Of a stretch of DNA of 64,000 bases, positions 11,176-19,918 are shown piece after piece. The DNA lies in NCBI RefSeq assembly GCF_030295405.1, contig NZ_AP027080.1:2666001-2730000 (forward strand). Reading direction: 5' to 3'. Made by a program: the position numbers and the translations under genes. The notes beneath the pieces are model-generated. The model did not search any database and had not been told where the DNA came from. It saw nothing but the letters and a program-made list of their open reading frames with translations. This DNA is from Mesoterricola silvestris (GTDB lineage Bacteria > Acidobacteriota > Holophagae > Holophagales > Holophagaceae). Within the stretch, counting starts at the first letter, position 1. Each line of letters begins with the position of its first letter.

Positions 11176-11378
11176 ACCGCTCCGTCTTCACCGGCGCCGC
11201 CCTGGCCGTGGTGCTCCTGGTGGTGCTCATCCAGGCCTACCTCTTCGAGACCGTCCTGGGGGCGGTCCTGGACGGGTCCAGGGGGATGCTCCCGGGGGCC
11301 TTCCTCGTCTCCCTCGCCCTGACCGCCGTGGCCCTGGTGCTGGCCTTCAAGGCCAAGGACCTGGACAACCGCAACTGA
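11172..11378 (+). CDS. Small two-helix membrane protein of the nitrate reductase operon
   Basis: The 68-residue protein has two hydrophobic segments (residues 7-28 and 42-60) and a charged tail (KAKDLDNRN). It overlaps the Rieske stop by 4 bases, so it is very likely expressed as part of the same complex. Its size and position resemble the small accessory subunits of cytochrome complexes. I do not recognise a named family. Confidence 0.7.
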   Translation: MNRSVFTGAALAVVLLVVLIQAYLFETVLGAVLDGSRGMLPGAFLVSLALTAVALVLAFKAKDLDNRN

Positions 11379-11414
11379 CCTTCTCCCCGCGCCGGGAAGA
11401 GCATAGGAGAACGA

Positions 11415-12908
11415 ATGCCGAAAATCGCATCCTGGGATCCGGAGGATCCCGTCGCCTGGGAGGCCGGGAACCGGTCCGTGGCCTGGCGGAATCTCGCGGT
11501 CTCCATCCCGGCCCTGCTCGTGGCCTTCTCGGTGTGGATGTTCTGGTCCATCCTCGCGGTGCGCATGAGGGACGCGGGGTTCCCGTTCTCGCCCGCGCAA
11601 CTCTTCACGCTCATCAGCATCGCGGGGCTCTCGGGGGCCACCCTGCGGATTCCCAGCGCCTTCCTGGTGCCCCTGGCGGGGGGGAGGAACACGGTCGCCG
11701 TGACCACGGGGCTGCTGGTGGTGCCGGCCCTGGGGGCGGGGCTGGCGCTGAGGGACGTGCATACGCCGTTTTCCACCTTCGCCGTCCTGGCGACGCTCTC
11801 GGGCATCGGCGGGGGGAACTTCGCCTCCAGCATGGCCAACGTGCCGGGGTTCTTCCCGAAGCGGCTGGCGGGGACGGCCCTGGGGCTCAACGGAGGGCTG
11901 GGGAACCTGGGGGTCAGCGTCATGCAGCTGGTGATCCCGTCCATCATCGGCGTGGGCCTGTTCGGGGCCCTGGGGGGGAGGCCTCCCCTCTACCTGGCCA
12001 ACGGGGCCCTGGTGTGGGTGCCGGTGCTGGTGCTCCTCACGGGGGCCGCGTGGGCGTTCATGGACAACCTGCCGGGGCAGGACGCCGAGCCCCTGGGGCC
12101 GGCCCTCCTCCGGATCCTGGGGCTGCACGCGCTGGGGCTGGCGGTGTCGGCGGCGGGGGTGTGGCTGCTGCTGGCCTTCAGGCTGGGCCTGGGGGCCCAA
12201 GTGGGGGTGCTGCTGGGGACCATCCTGGCCTCCCTGGGGCTGCTCAAGCTCATCCCGGGGCGGGTGCGGGAGCGGCTCAGGACCCAGTTCGCGCTGTTCC
12301 GCAAGCCGGACACCTGGGGGCTGACGGTGCTGTACCTGGGCACCTTCGGCAGCTTCATCGGTTTCAGCGGGGCCCTGCCCCTCCTCATCAACGTGGTCTT
12401 CGGCCGGCTCCCGAACGGCCTGGTGAACGCCCACGCGCCCCGGGCCATGGCCTACGCCTGGCTGGGGCCCCTGGTGGGCAGCCTCTTCCGGCCCGTGGGC
12501 GGTTGGCTGGCCGACAAATGGAAGGGCAGCCACGTGGCCCAGCTCTCCTTCGTGCTCATGGCCCTGGGGGCCCTGGGCGTGGCGCGCTGCGTGGTGCTGG
12601 CCCAGGGGGCCCCCGCCCCCGAGGCCTTCTTCCCGCCCTTCCTGGGCCTCTTCCTCCTGCTCTTCGTGGCCACGGGCCTGGGCAACGGGGCCGTGTTCCA
12701 GATGGCGCCCCACGTCACCGAACCCGGCATGGCCGCGCCCACCGTGGGCTGGATCTCGGCCATCGCCGCCTACGGCAGCTTCCTGGTGCCGGCGATCTTC
12801 CGGATCCAGGTGGACGCGGGCGCGCCCCAGCGCGCCCTGCACCTGTTCACGGCCTTCTACGCCGGGTGCGTCCTGCTCAACGCCTGGAGATACGCACGGC
12901 GGCGCTAA
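11415..12908 (+). CDS. narK: NarK-type nitrate/nitrite MFS transporter
   Basis: The 497-residue protein has about 12 TM helices and the NarK/NRT2 signatures: FSVWMFWSILAVRM in TM1 with the conserved Arg, the nitrate-signature-like GGGNFASSMANVPGFFPKRL following TM5, and GLGNGAVFQMAPHV in the second half. It exchanges or imports nitrate and exports nitrite across the inner membrane. A clear AGGAGA lies 5-6 bases before the ATG. Position at the end of the nitrate reductase operon strongly supports the assignment. A cytoplasmic nitrate reductase would need such a carrier. Confidence 0.92.
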   Translation: MPKIASWDPEDPVAWEAGNRSVAWRNLAVSIPALLVAFSVWMFWSILAVRMRDAGFPFSPAQLFTLISIAGLSGATLRIPSAFLVPLAGGRNTVAVTTGLLVVPALGAGLALRDVHTPFSTFAVLATLSGIGGGNFASSMANVPGFFPKRLAGTALGLNGGLGNLGVSVMQLVIPSIIGVGLFGALGGRPPLYLANGALVWVPVLVLLTGAAWAFMDNLPGQDAEPLGPALLRILGLHALGLAVSAAGVWLLLAFRLGLGAQVGVLLGTILASLGLLKLIPGRVRERLRTQFALFRKPDTWGLTVLYLGTFGSFIGFSGALPLLINVVFGRLPNGLVNAHAPRAMAYAWLGPLVGSLFRPVGGWLADKWKGSHVAQLSFVLMALGALGVARCVVLAQGAPAPEAFFPPFLGLFLLLFVATGLGNGAVFQMAPHVTEPGMAAPTVGWISAIAAYGSFLVPAIFRIQVDAGAPQRALHLFTAFYAGCVLLNAWRYARRR

Positions 12909-12979
12909 AAATGGGCATAATGGCAGGCACCCCCAGGGCGTAGGCCGCCCGGGGCGCCCGAAATGCCCGGAGCACGACC

Positions 12980-15085
12980 ATGACAACCTTGAACAAGCGC
13001 CTGGTGGAGGCCCCCTACCCCGTCGTGGGTCTCACGGGGGGCATCGCCGCCGGCAAGACCTATGCATCCAAGCGCCTGAAAGTCCTGGGCTGGGAGATCA
13101 TCAACGCCGACCAGGTGGCCCGCGAGGTGGTGGAGCCCGGCACCCCGGGCCTGGCCGCCCTGGTGCAGGCCTTCGGCGCGGGCATCCTGGGCGAGGCCGG
13201 CACCCTGGACCGGGAGAAGATGGCCGGACTGGTGTTCTCCGATCCCGCCAACCGGGAGCGGGTGGAGGCCATCCTCCACCCCCTCATCGAGACCCGGCTT
13301 TCGGACAAGCTGCGCGCGCTGCCCGCCGACGTCAAGGGCGTGGTGCTGGACGCGGCCCTGTGGGTGGAGCGGGGGCAGGCCCACATCTTCGACGCCCTGT
13401 GGGTGGTGGACGCCCCGGAGGAGATCCGCCTCAAGCGCCTCATGGAGCGCGACGGCCTGGACACGGCCCGGGCCATGGACCGCATCTACGCCCAGAGCGC
13501 CGGGGCCGAGAAGCTCCTGCACGCCGACCAGGTCTTCCACAACGACGGCCGCGACCTGGACGAGTCCCTGCACCGGGCCGAGGAGAACCTCCTGGCCCAC
13601 TGGAAGACCGCCCGCAGCCGCAAGTGGCGCCCGCCCATGGCGGCCCCCTTCGACCCCGCCCAGCTGCGCGCCGTCCTGGAGGCCCTGCTGGGCCGGGGCG
13701 GCGACTACGGGGAGATCTTCGTGGAGCACCGCCGCGCCTGCGGCCTGGGCATGGACGACGGGCGCATGGAGGACGTGGCCGCGGGCGAGACCTTCGGCGT
13801 GGGCCTGCGGCTCATGGACGGGGAGACCACCCGGTTCGCCGACCTCATCGCCCCCACCGCCGAGGAGCTGCTGGACGCGGCCCACACCCTGGCCGCCCCC
13901 GGCGCCGGGGTGGCCGCGGAGATCCCCGAGCTGGTCCCCCAGCTCCTGCCCAAGCCCAGCCCCATCGAGCGGGAACCCACCGCGGTGCCCCTGCCCGAGA
14001 AGGTCGACCTGGTGCGCCGGGCCGAGTACATCGCCCGCCGGCGCGCGGAGGCCCTGCGTCCCGGCGCCCTGCGCCAGGTGGCCGTGGGCTACGGGGACAG
14101 CACCCAGAGCGTGTGGATCGCCTCCGCCGAGCGCGTGGACGGGGCCTGGAGCGCCACCCTCACCGAGGACCGCCGCATCCAGAGCGTCCTGCGCGTCAAC
14201 GTCACCGCCGGGGCCGGGGACCTGCTCCAGACCGGGTACCAGGCCCTGGGCCAGACCCGGGGCTTCGAGCTGTTCCACTCCCAGGAGGTGGAGCGCACGG
14301 TGCACGAGGCGGTGCGCCTGGCCATCCAGGCCCTGGACGCCCAGCCCGCCCCCGCCGGCACCTTCCCCGTGATCCTCTCCTCCTCCGCGGGGGGCACCAT
14401 GATCCACGAGGCCTGCGGCCACGGACTGGAGGCCGACCTGGCCCTGGCCGGGGTGAGCGCCTTCTCCGGCAAGCTGGGCCAGAAGGTGGCCGCCGACTCC
14501 GTCACGATCATCGACGACGGCACCCTGCCCCACAAGCGCGGGTCCTCGGCCTGCGACGACGAGGGCCGCGCCGCCCAGCGGGTGGTGCTCATCGAGAACG
14601 GCGTGCTCAAGTCCTACCTCCAGTCCCGCAAGACCGCCCGCAGGATGGGCGTGGAGCCCACGGGCAACGGCCGCCGGGAGAACTACCGCCACATCCCCAT
14701 CCCCCGCATGCGCAACACCTTCCTGGCCCCGGGCCAGGAGGACCCCCAGGCCATCCTCAAGGACCTGGACCGGGGGCTCCTGGTCAAGCACATGGGCGGA
14801 GGCCAGGTGGACACGGTCACGGGCAACTTCGTCTTCCAGGTCACCGAAGGGTACTGGGTGGAAGGCGGCGTCGTGCGCCACCCCGTGCGCAACGCCACCC
14901 TCACGGGCTGCGGGCCCACGGTGCTCAAGGAGATCACCCGCATCGGGCGGGACCTGGACCACTTCGACATCGGCACCTGCGGCAAGGACGGCCAGGGCGT
15001 TCCCGTCTCGGACGCCCTGCCCACCATCCTCTGCCCCGCCCTGGTGGTGGGCGGCACCGCCGAACCCTTTCCCAGCGTCATCTAG
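12980..15085 (+). CDS. CoaE-TldD fusion: dephospho-CoA kinase joined to TldD metalloprotease subunit
   Basis: One uninterrupted 701-codon frame encodes two complete proteins. Residues 11-205 are dephospho-CoA kinase (P-loop GLTGGIAAGKT, then NADQVAREVVEPG, LDAALWVERG and a lid helix), the last step of CoA synthesis. Residues 220-701 are TldD, the zinc-metalloprotease subunit partnering PmbA/TldE. Its HEACGH (HExxxH) motif near residue 475 and the NGRRENYRHIP and GCGPTVLKEITRIG segments are intact. A possible internal TldD start is the ATG at 13637, but no stop codon separates the halves. PmbA/TldE lies two genes downstream. A sequencing error that removed a stop is possible, but both halves are in the same frame, so true fusion is the simplest reading. 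Confidence 0.85.
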   Translation: MTTLNKRLVEAPYPVVGLTGGIAAGKTYASKRLKVLGWEIINADQVAREVVEPGTPGLAALVQAFGAGILGEAGTLDREKMAGLVFSDPANRERVEAILHPLIETRLSDKLRALPADVKGVVLDAALWVERGQAHIFDALWVVDAPEEIRLKRLMERDGLDTARAMDRIYAQSAGAEKLLHADQVFHNDGRDLDESLHRAEENLLAHWKTARSRKWRPPMAAPFDPAQLRAVLEALLGRGGDYGEIFVEHRRACGLGMDDGRMEDVAAGETFGVGLRLMDGETTRFADLIAPTAEELLDAAHTLAAPGAGVAAEIPELVPQLLPKPSPIEREPTAVPLPEKVDLVRRAEYIARRRAEALRPGALRQVAVGYGDSTQSVWIASAERVDGAWSATLTEDRRIQSVLRVNVTAGAGDLLQTGYQALGQTRGFELFHSQEVERTVHEAVRLAIQALDAQPAPAGTFPVILSSSAGGTMIHEACGHGLEADLALAGVSAFSGKLGQKVAADSVTIIDDGTLPHKRGSSACDDEGRAAQRVVLIENGVLKSYLQSRKTARRMGVEPTGNGRRENYRHIPIPRMRNTFLAPGQEDPQAILKDLDRGLLVKHMGGGQVDTVTGNFVFQVTEGYWVEGGVVRHPVRNATLTGCGPTVLKEITRIGRDLDHFDIGTCGKDGQGVPVSDALPTILCPALVVGGTAEPFPSVI

Positions 15086-15093
15086 GAGCGTCC

Positions 15094-15615
15094 ATGGTTT
15101 CGCGTCTGAAGCTCCAGCTGGGCGACATCACGGCCATGGACACCGAGGCGGTGGTGAACTCCACTGACGAGACCCTGGCGGCGGGGGGCCCCGTGCACGT
15201 GGCCATCCACCGCGCCGCGGGCCCCGGCCTGGAGGCCGAATGCCAGGGGGTGGGCGACTGCCCCCCGGGCGAGGCCCGCCTGACCGGGGGCCACAACCTG
15301 GCCTCCCCCTACGTCATCCACACCGTCGCCCCCACCTGGCAGGACGGCGGCGGCGCCGAGACCGAGATCCTGGCCTCCTGCTACGTGAGCGCCCTCACCC
15401 TGGCCAAGGCCCACGGCATCCGGTCCGTGGCCTTCCCCAGCATCGGCTCCGGCATCCAGCCCCAGATCCCCCTGGAGGTGGCCGCCCCGGTGGCCGTGAA
15501 GGCGATCCTGGGCTTCCTGGACGCCAACGAGCTCCCCGCCCAGGTCTTCATGGTCTGCTTCAACGCCCAGACCTACCAGGCCCACCAGAAAGCCCTCAAA
15601 GAGGCCCTACCCTGA
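15094..15615 (+). CDS. Macro-domain protein (ADP-ribose-binding/hydrolysing fold)
   Basis: The 173-residue protein is a single macro domain: GDITAMDTEAVVNSTDETLA followed by GGPVHVAIHRAAG near the N terminus, GEARLTGGHNL, YVIHTVAPTW and AFPSIGSGIQ. Compared with YmdB-type deacetylases, the usual NAAN becomes NSTD and the GGGVDGAI loop becomes GGPVHVAI, so catalytic activity on O-acetyl-ADP-ribose or protein ADP-ribose is uncertain. It is inserted between tldD and pmbA, 8 bases after the tldD stop, with its stop overlapping the pmbA start. Co-expression with the TldD/E protease is therefore likely. Confidence 0.88.
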   Translation: MVSRLKLQLGDITAMDTEAVVNSTDETLAAGGPVHVAIHRAAGPGLEAECQGVGDCPPGEARLTGGHNLASPYVIHTVAPTWQDGGGAETEILASCYVSALTLAKAHGIRSVAFPSIGSGIQPQIPLEVAAPVAVKAILGFLDANELPAQVFMVCFNAQTYQAHQKALKEALP

Positions 15616-16997
15616 TGACCGATCCCGCCCTGTTCCAGTCCTACATTTCCGATTCCCTCGAGGAGCGGCTCCAGGCCGGCATCCGCTCCGCCCTGGCCCT
15701 GGGGGCCGAAGGGGCCGAGGCCTTCGTGAGCGTCTCCCGCTCCCGGCGCGCCAAGGTGCAGAACGGCGCCCTGGAGGACCTCACCACCAGCAAGCGCGGA
15801 GGCCTGGGCGTGCGCGTCCTGCGCCCCGGCGCCAAGGGCGTGCGCACCGGCATCGCCACCACCACCGACCTGGGCCGCGCCGATTTCACCGACCTGTTCG
15901 CCCAGGCCTGGGAGCTTTCGGCCCTGGGGGACGAGGACCCCTGGATCCGCCAGGCCTCCCCCTCCGGCGTGGACGACCTGCCCCCGCGCCACGATCCCCG
16001 GGGCGCCGCGCTCACCCCCGAGGAGCGCATCCGCCGGGCCCTGGAACTGGAAGCCCAGGCCCGCAGGGCCTCGTCCAAGGTGGTGGCGGTGCGGGACGCG
16101 TCCTGGGCCGACGGCGACGGGGCCACCCTGCTCCTGACCCAGCGCGGGGTGCGGGCCTACGACCTGGGCTCCTCCTGCTCCGCGGCCATCGAACTGGCCG
16201 TGGAGGAGGGCGGGGACCGCCAGGCCTCCTGGCACTGGGACATGGGCCGCCACCCCGGCGCCCTGGACCTGGCCGCCATCGGCGCCGAGGCCGCCCGCAA
16301 GGGGGAGCGCAAGCTCAACCCCGCCCAGATGGACGCGGGCCGCTTCAACGTGGTGCTCCACCCCGAGGTGACCGTGGACATCCTGGGCATCGTGGCTGGG
16401 ATGCTCTCGGCCGAGGCCGTGCTCAAGGGCCGGAGCCTCTTCGCGGGCCGGCTGGGCGAAGCCATCGCCTCCCCCCTGCTCACCCTGGTGGACGACGGCC
16501 GGCTCCCGGCTGGCCTGGGTTCCGAGCCCTGGGACGGGGAGGGCCTGCCCACCCGGCGCAACGTCCTCATCGAGAAGGGCGTCCTGGGCACCTACCTCCA
16601 CACCCTCAAGACCGCCGCCGAAATGGGCGTGGCCCCCACCGGCACCGCCGGCCGCGGCACGGGCAGCAACCCCGGCGTCTCCACCTTCAACCTCTTCCCG
16701 GAAAAGGGCGACACCGCGCCTTCGCAGCTGTACCGCATGGCCGGGGACGGCGTCCTGATCACCGAGCTCATGGGCCTCCACACCGTGGACCCCGTCTCCG
16801 GCGACCTGAGCGTGGGCGCCTCGGGCATCCGCATCCGCGGTGGGGAGCTGGCCGAGAGCGTGGACCGCATGACCTTCGCGGGCAACCTGCGGGATTTCCT
16901 CACCCGCATCGCCGCGGTGGGCGACGATCTCCACTGGTACGGCAGCAGCGCGGGCGTCTCCCTCCTCCTGTCGGACATGAGCCTTGGCGGGGCATGA
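15615..16997 (+). CDS. pmbA: PmbA/TldE family protein, partner of TldD
   Basis: The 460-residue protein has the TldD/PmbA fold with the PmbA version of the C-terminal domain (FNVVLHPEVTVDILG, ASPLLTLVDDGRLP, GTGSNPGVSTFNLF, GLHTVDPVSGDLSVGASG). It lacks HExxxH, as expected for the non-catalytic E subunit of the heterodimeric protease that cleaves unfolded or modified peptides, for example microcin B17 precursors in E. coli. It overlaps the macro-domain gene by 3 bases. Confidence 0.93.
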   Translation: MTDPALFQSYISDSLEERLQAGIRSALALGAEGAEAFVSVSRSRRAKVQNGALEDLTTSKRGGLGVRVLRPGAKGVRTGIATTTDLGRADFTDLFAQAWELSALGDEDPWIRQASPSGVDDLPPRHDPRGAALTPEERIRRALELEAQARRASSKVVAVRDASWADGDGATLLLTQRGVRAYDLGSSCSAAIELAVEEGGDRQASWHWDMGRHPGALDLAAIGAEAARKGERKLNPAQMDAGRFNVVLHPEVTVDILGIVAGMLSAEAVLKGRSLFAGRLGEAIASPLLTLVDDGRLPAGLGSEPWDGEGLPTRRNVLIEKGVLGTYLHTLKTAAEMGVAPTGTAGRGTGSNPGVSTFNLFPEKGDTAPSQLYRMAGDGVLITELMGLHTVDPVSGDLSVGASGIRIRGGELAESVDRMTFAGNLRDFLTRIAAVGDDLHWYGSSAGVSLLLSDMSLGGA

Positions 16998-17029
16998 TAA
17001 GGTAGTCGGTGCCTAATTCAGAGGATCCG

Positions 17030-18733
17030 ATGTCCATAGCCGCAGCCCGTCAATACCTAGCCTTTCCCCACCTCGAACCCGAACTCCGGGCCGAACTGGA
17101 ACCCCTGGTCCAGGCCGCCGAAAAGGGCGACGCCGGGGCCCTGGTGGAAGTCAACGACCGCTTCTTCGAACCGCTCGCCTTCGGCACCGGCGGCCTGCGG
17201 GGCATCATGGCCGCAGGCCTGCGCCGCATGAACAAGCCCAACGTCCGCCGCACCACCCTGGCCCTGGCCCAGGTGGCCAAGGCCCGGGCCCCCCAGGCCC
17301 GCACGGCCCTGGTCGGCTTCGACACCCGCCTGCAGTCCGACGTCTTCGCGCGGGAAGCCGCGCGGGTGCTGGCCGCCGCCGGCTACCAGGTGTACCTGGG
17401 CAGCCGCCCCCTGCCCACGCCCTTCCTCTGCTACGCCATGCGCAAGCTGGGAACCGCCTGCGGCATCATCATCACCGCTTCGCACAACCCCAAGGAATAC
17501 AACGGCTACAAAGCCTATGACGACAAGGGCGCCCAGGTGGTGAGCCCCTGGGACACCGACGTGGAAGCCGCCATGGCCTCCTTCCCCCTGGTGCCCGAGC
17601 CGCCCCCGGCCGAGGGCGACGCCCGCATCGTGCCCATCCCCGCCGAGCTGGAGGAGGGCTACCTGGCCCTGGGCCTGGAGCTCATGACCCGCCCCGCCGG
17701 GTTCAAGCCCGCCAAGGTCCTCTACACCCCCTTCCACGGCACCGGCATCGCCTTCGTGCCCGAGCTCTTCAAGCGCGCCGGCCTCCCCCTGGAGATCTGC
17801 GCGAGCCAGGCCGTGCAGGACGGCACCTTCCCCACCGCCCCCCGGCCCAACCCCGAGGAGATCGCCGCCTACAAGGCCCCCCTGGCCGACGCCGCCAAGG
17901 CCGGGGCCGACGTGATCCTCGCCAACGACCCCGACGCGGACCGCATCGGCCTCGTGGCCCCCCGCAACGGCGCCTGGGAGCTCATGAGCGGCAACGACCT
18001 GGCCGCCCTCACCCTGGATCACCTCTGCACCCAGAAGCGCCTCAAGGGCGTCCTGGTGACCACCGTGGTCACCTCCGACCTCCTGGCCGAAGTGGGCCGC
18101 CGCCACGGCCTGGAAGTCATGTGGACCCTCACCGGCTTCAAGAACATCGCCCTGTGCATGGATATCCTCGGGAAGAACGGCGAGACCTACGCCTACAGCG
18201 CCGAGGAATCCTTCGGCATGCAGCTGAGCGACCAGATGCGCGACAAGGACGGCGTCCTCGCCGCCCTGGTGGTGGCCGAGATGGTGGGCCACTACAAGGC
18301 CCAGGGCATGGGCCCCTACGAGGCCGTGGAGGCCCTCAAGGCCCGCATCGGCACCTTCCACAACCGCCTGGTGAACCTGGAGGATCCCCGCCCCGGAGGG
18401 GCCGTGCGCTTCGCCGAGGCCATGACCCGCATCCGCGCCGCCGGCCTCACCGCCTTCGCGGGCGAAAAGGTGGTCTCCTGGGAGGACTTCCAGTCCGGCG
18501 AATGGCACGGCGCCGGCAAGGTGGAGCCCATCCTGGACCGCCCCACGAACCCCGCCAAGGCCCGGCGCATGGACCCCTCCAACGTCCTGAAGTTCCGCCT
18601 GGAATCCGGCGCCTTCGCCGCCTTCCGCCCCAGCGGCACGGAGCCCAAGCTGAAGGTGTACCTCCAGAGCCGCACCGACGCGGCCCTGCTGGACCGCATG
18701 GAGACCGAGGCCAGGGCCCTGCTGGGACTCTGA
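17030..18733 (+). CDS. Phosphoglucomutase/phosphomannomutase family (alpha-D-phosphohexomutase)
   Basis: The 567-residue protein carries all four phosphohexomutase loops: catalytic Ser loop TASHNPKEYNG near residue 150, metal loop DPDADRIG near residue 300, sugar-binding EESFGMQ near residue 390, and phosphate-binding PSGTEPKLKVY near residue 540. Length about 570 and FGTGGLRGIM at the N terminus are typical of the long bacterial phosphoglucomutase branch that converts glucose-1-phosphate and glucose-6-phosphate. I chose ATG 17030, preceded by GAGG, over an in-frame GTG at 17009. It ends ahead of a strong hairpin and is convergent with the divIVA-like gene. Confidence 0.94.
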   Translation: MSIAAARQYLAFPHLEPELRAELEPLVQAAEKGDAGALVEVNDRFFEPLAFGTGGLRGIMAAGLRRMNKPNVRRTTLALAQVAKARAPQARTALVGFDTRLQSDVFAREAARVLAAAGYQVYLGSRPLPTPFLCYAMRKLGTACGIIITASHNPKEYNGYKAYDDKGAQVVSPWDTDVEAAMASFPLVPEPPPAEGDARIVPIPAELEEGYLALGLELMTRPAGFKPAKVLYTPFHGTGIAFVPELFKRAGLPLEICASQAVQDGTFPTAPRPNPEEIAAYKAPLADAAKAGADVILANDPDADRIGLVAPRNGAWELMSGNDLAALTLDHLCTQKRLKGVLVTTVVTSDLLAEVGRRHGLEVMWTLTGFKNIALCMDILGKNGETYAYSAEESFGMQLSDQMRDKDGVLAALVVAEMVGHYKAQGMGPYEAVEALKARIGTFHNRLVNLEDPRPGGAVRFAEAMTRIRAAGLTAFAGEKVVSWEDFQSGEWHGAGKVEPILDRPTNPAKARRMDPSNVLKFRLESGAFAAFRPSGTEPKLKVYLQSRTDAALLDRMETEARALLGL

Positions 18734-18792
18734 TCGGAGAAGCGAAGCTCCCGGCCGCGTCGTCGTGCGTGTCCCGGACCTTCGCCCCGGTT

Positions 18793-18821
18793 CGTCGCTG
18801 CGGGCCAGGCCCGCAGCGACG
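18793..18821. terminator. Strong GC hairpin between convergent genes
   Basis: A perfect 13-bp stem (left arm CGTCGCTGCGGGC, loop CAG, right arm GCCCGCAGCGACG) lies 60 bases after the phosphohexomutase stop. There is no T-run on either side, so it is not a textbook intrinsic terminator, but its position between two convergent genes fits a bidirectional transcription end or RNA-stabilising element. The rest of the 263-base gap (18734-18996) shows no recognisable gene. Confidence 0.55.
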
Positions 18822-18996
18822 GACAGCTCTCACCTGGTCCTTGGGCCTGTGCTTCCACCCATTGGCCCCGACCCATTTCTGCCGGCGCCCACGCCGAAGC
18901 CGAAGGGATGGTCATGTCGTCCCCGGATCCCAACGTGGCGACACACCCTCGCAAGGTTCTGCCGGGGATGCACGGGGACGGACGGGGATGGAAAGG

Positions 18997-19566
18997 TTAG
19001 GCGCCGTCCGCGCCGAAGCCGGTCTTGGCAGGACGGGGCGGAGGCTGGGCGGCGAGCTGGTCGATCTTCGCGGCGTCCTTCTCCTCGAGCCTGCGGGTGG
19101 CCTCGGCCGGGGGGAAGATCTCCGGGGCCTCCTCCTGGAGGAAGCGCCGGGTGCGGGCCAGGAGGGAATCCATGTCCTGGAGGAACCGCACCCGCTCCAG
19201 CTTCAGGCCCCGCAGGGCCGCGTCCATCTCCTGGGACTTGGTCATGGCGTCCCGCAGCAGCTCGTCGGCCTTGAAATCGGCCTCCCGCAGGATGAGGGCC
19301 TTCTCCCGGTTCACCGCGTCCAGGATCTCCTCCTTGGTGCGCTGGGCGTTGAGCAGCGTCTCCCGGAAGATCCGGTCCTGGTCCTGGTACTGCTTCAGGT
19401 GCTCCCGCAGGTCCAGGATCTCGGTGCGCAGGCGGGAGTTCTCCATCTGGAGCTCCTCCCATTCCCCGGCCACCTCCAGCAGGAAGGCCCGCACTTCCCC
19501 TTCCTCCAGGCCCCGGAACCCCTTCTCGAATTCCCGGCGTTGGATGTCCAAGGGCGTGAATTTCAT
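18997..19566 (-). CDS. DivIVA-domain coiled-coil protein
   Basis: The 189-residue protein begins MKFTPLDIQRREFEKGFRG, the DivIVA N-terminal lipid-binding motif (TPLDIxxxxF, then RGYxxxEV; here RGLEEGEVRAFL). A long heptad-rich coiled coil covers residues about 30-155, followed by a proline-rich acidic tail. DivIVA-like proteins bind curved membrane at poles or septa and organise division or envelope growth. It is 8 bases downstream of the yggT gene on the same strand, an arrangement common near division loci. Confidence 0.87.
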   Translation of the reverse strand: MKFTPLDIQRREFEKGFRGLEEGEVRAFLLEVAGEWEELQMENSRLRTEILDLREHLKQYQDQDRIFRETLLNAQRTKEEILDAVNREKALILREADFKADELLRDAMTKSQEMDAALRGLKLERVRFLQDMDSLLARTRRFLQEEAPEIFPPAEATRRLEEKDAAKIDQLAAQPPPRPAKTGFGADGA

Positions 19567-19574
19567 GGGCGCTC

Positions 19575-19829
19575 CTAGGAGAGGACGCTCTTCTGCAGGA
19601 GGGCCTGCAGGGCGTAGAGGATCAGGATGGCCACCATGGGGCTGAAGTCCATGCCCATGGAAGTGGGCAGCAGGGTCCGGATGGGGTGGAGGAGGGGATC
19701 CACGATGCCGTGGAGCAGGCGCACGATCGGATTCCTGGGGTCCGGCTGGAACCAGGAAAGGATGCTCGTGATGATGATGAGCATCGAGAGCAGGAAGATG
19801 AGCTTGTCGGCCACGATGACGAGGAGCAT
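19575..19829 (-). CDS. YggT family membrane protein
   Basis: The 84-residue protein has two TM helices (residues 5-25 and 62-82) flanking the family signature SWFQPDPRNPIVRLLHGIVD, then PLLHPIRTLLP. YggT/YlmG proteins sit in the inner membrane and are usually found near division genes or sepF. It is the first gene of a two-gene minus-strand unit with the DivIVA-like protein. Its start is only 89 bases from bshA, so a divergent promoter must lie in 19830-19918. Confidence 0.9.
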   Translation of the reverse strand: MLLVIVADKLIFLLSMLIIITSILSWFQPDPRNPIVRLLHGIVDPLLHPIRTLLPTSMGMDFSPMVAILILYALQALLQKSVLS

Positions 19830-19918
19830 GGGCAGGGGGACCTTTCCTTGCCATGATAATCGGAACCGGTTCCGGCGTCCCCTTGGACAATTGGGGAGAA
19901 CTGCAGTACAACCGTCAG

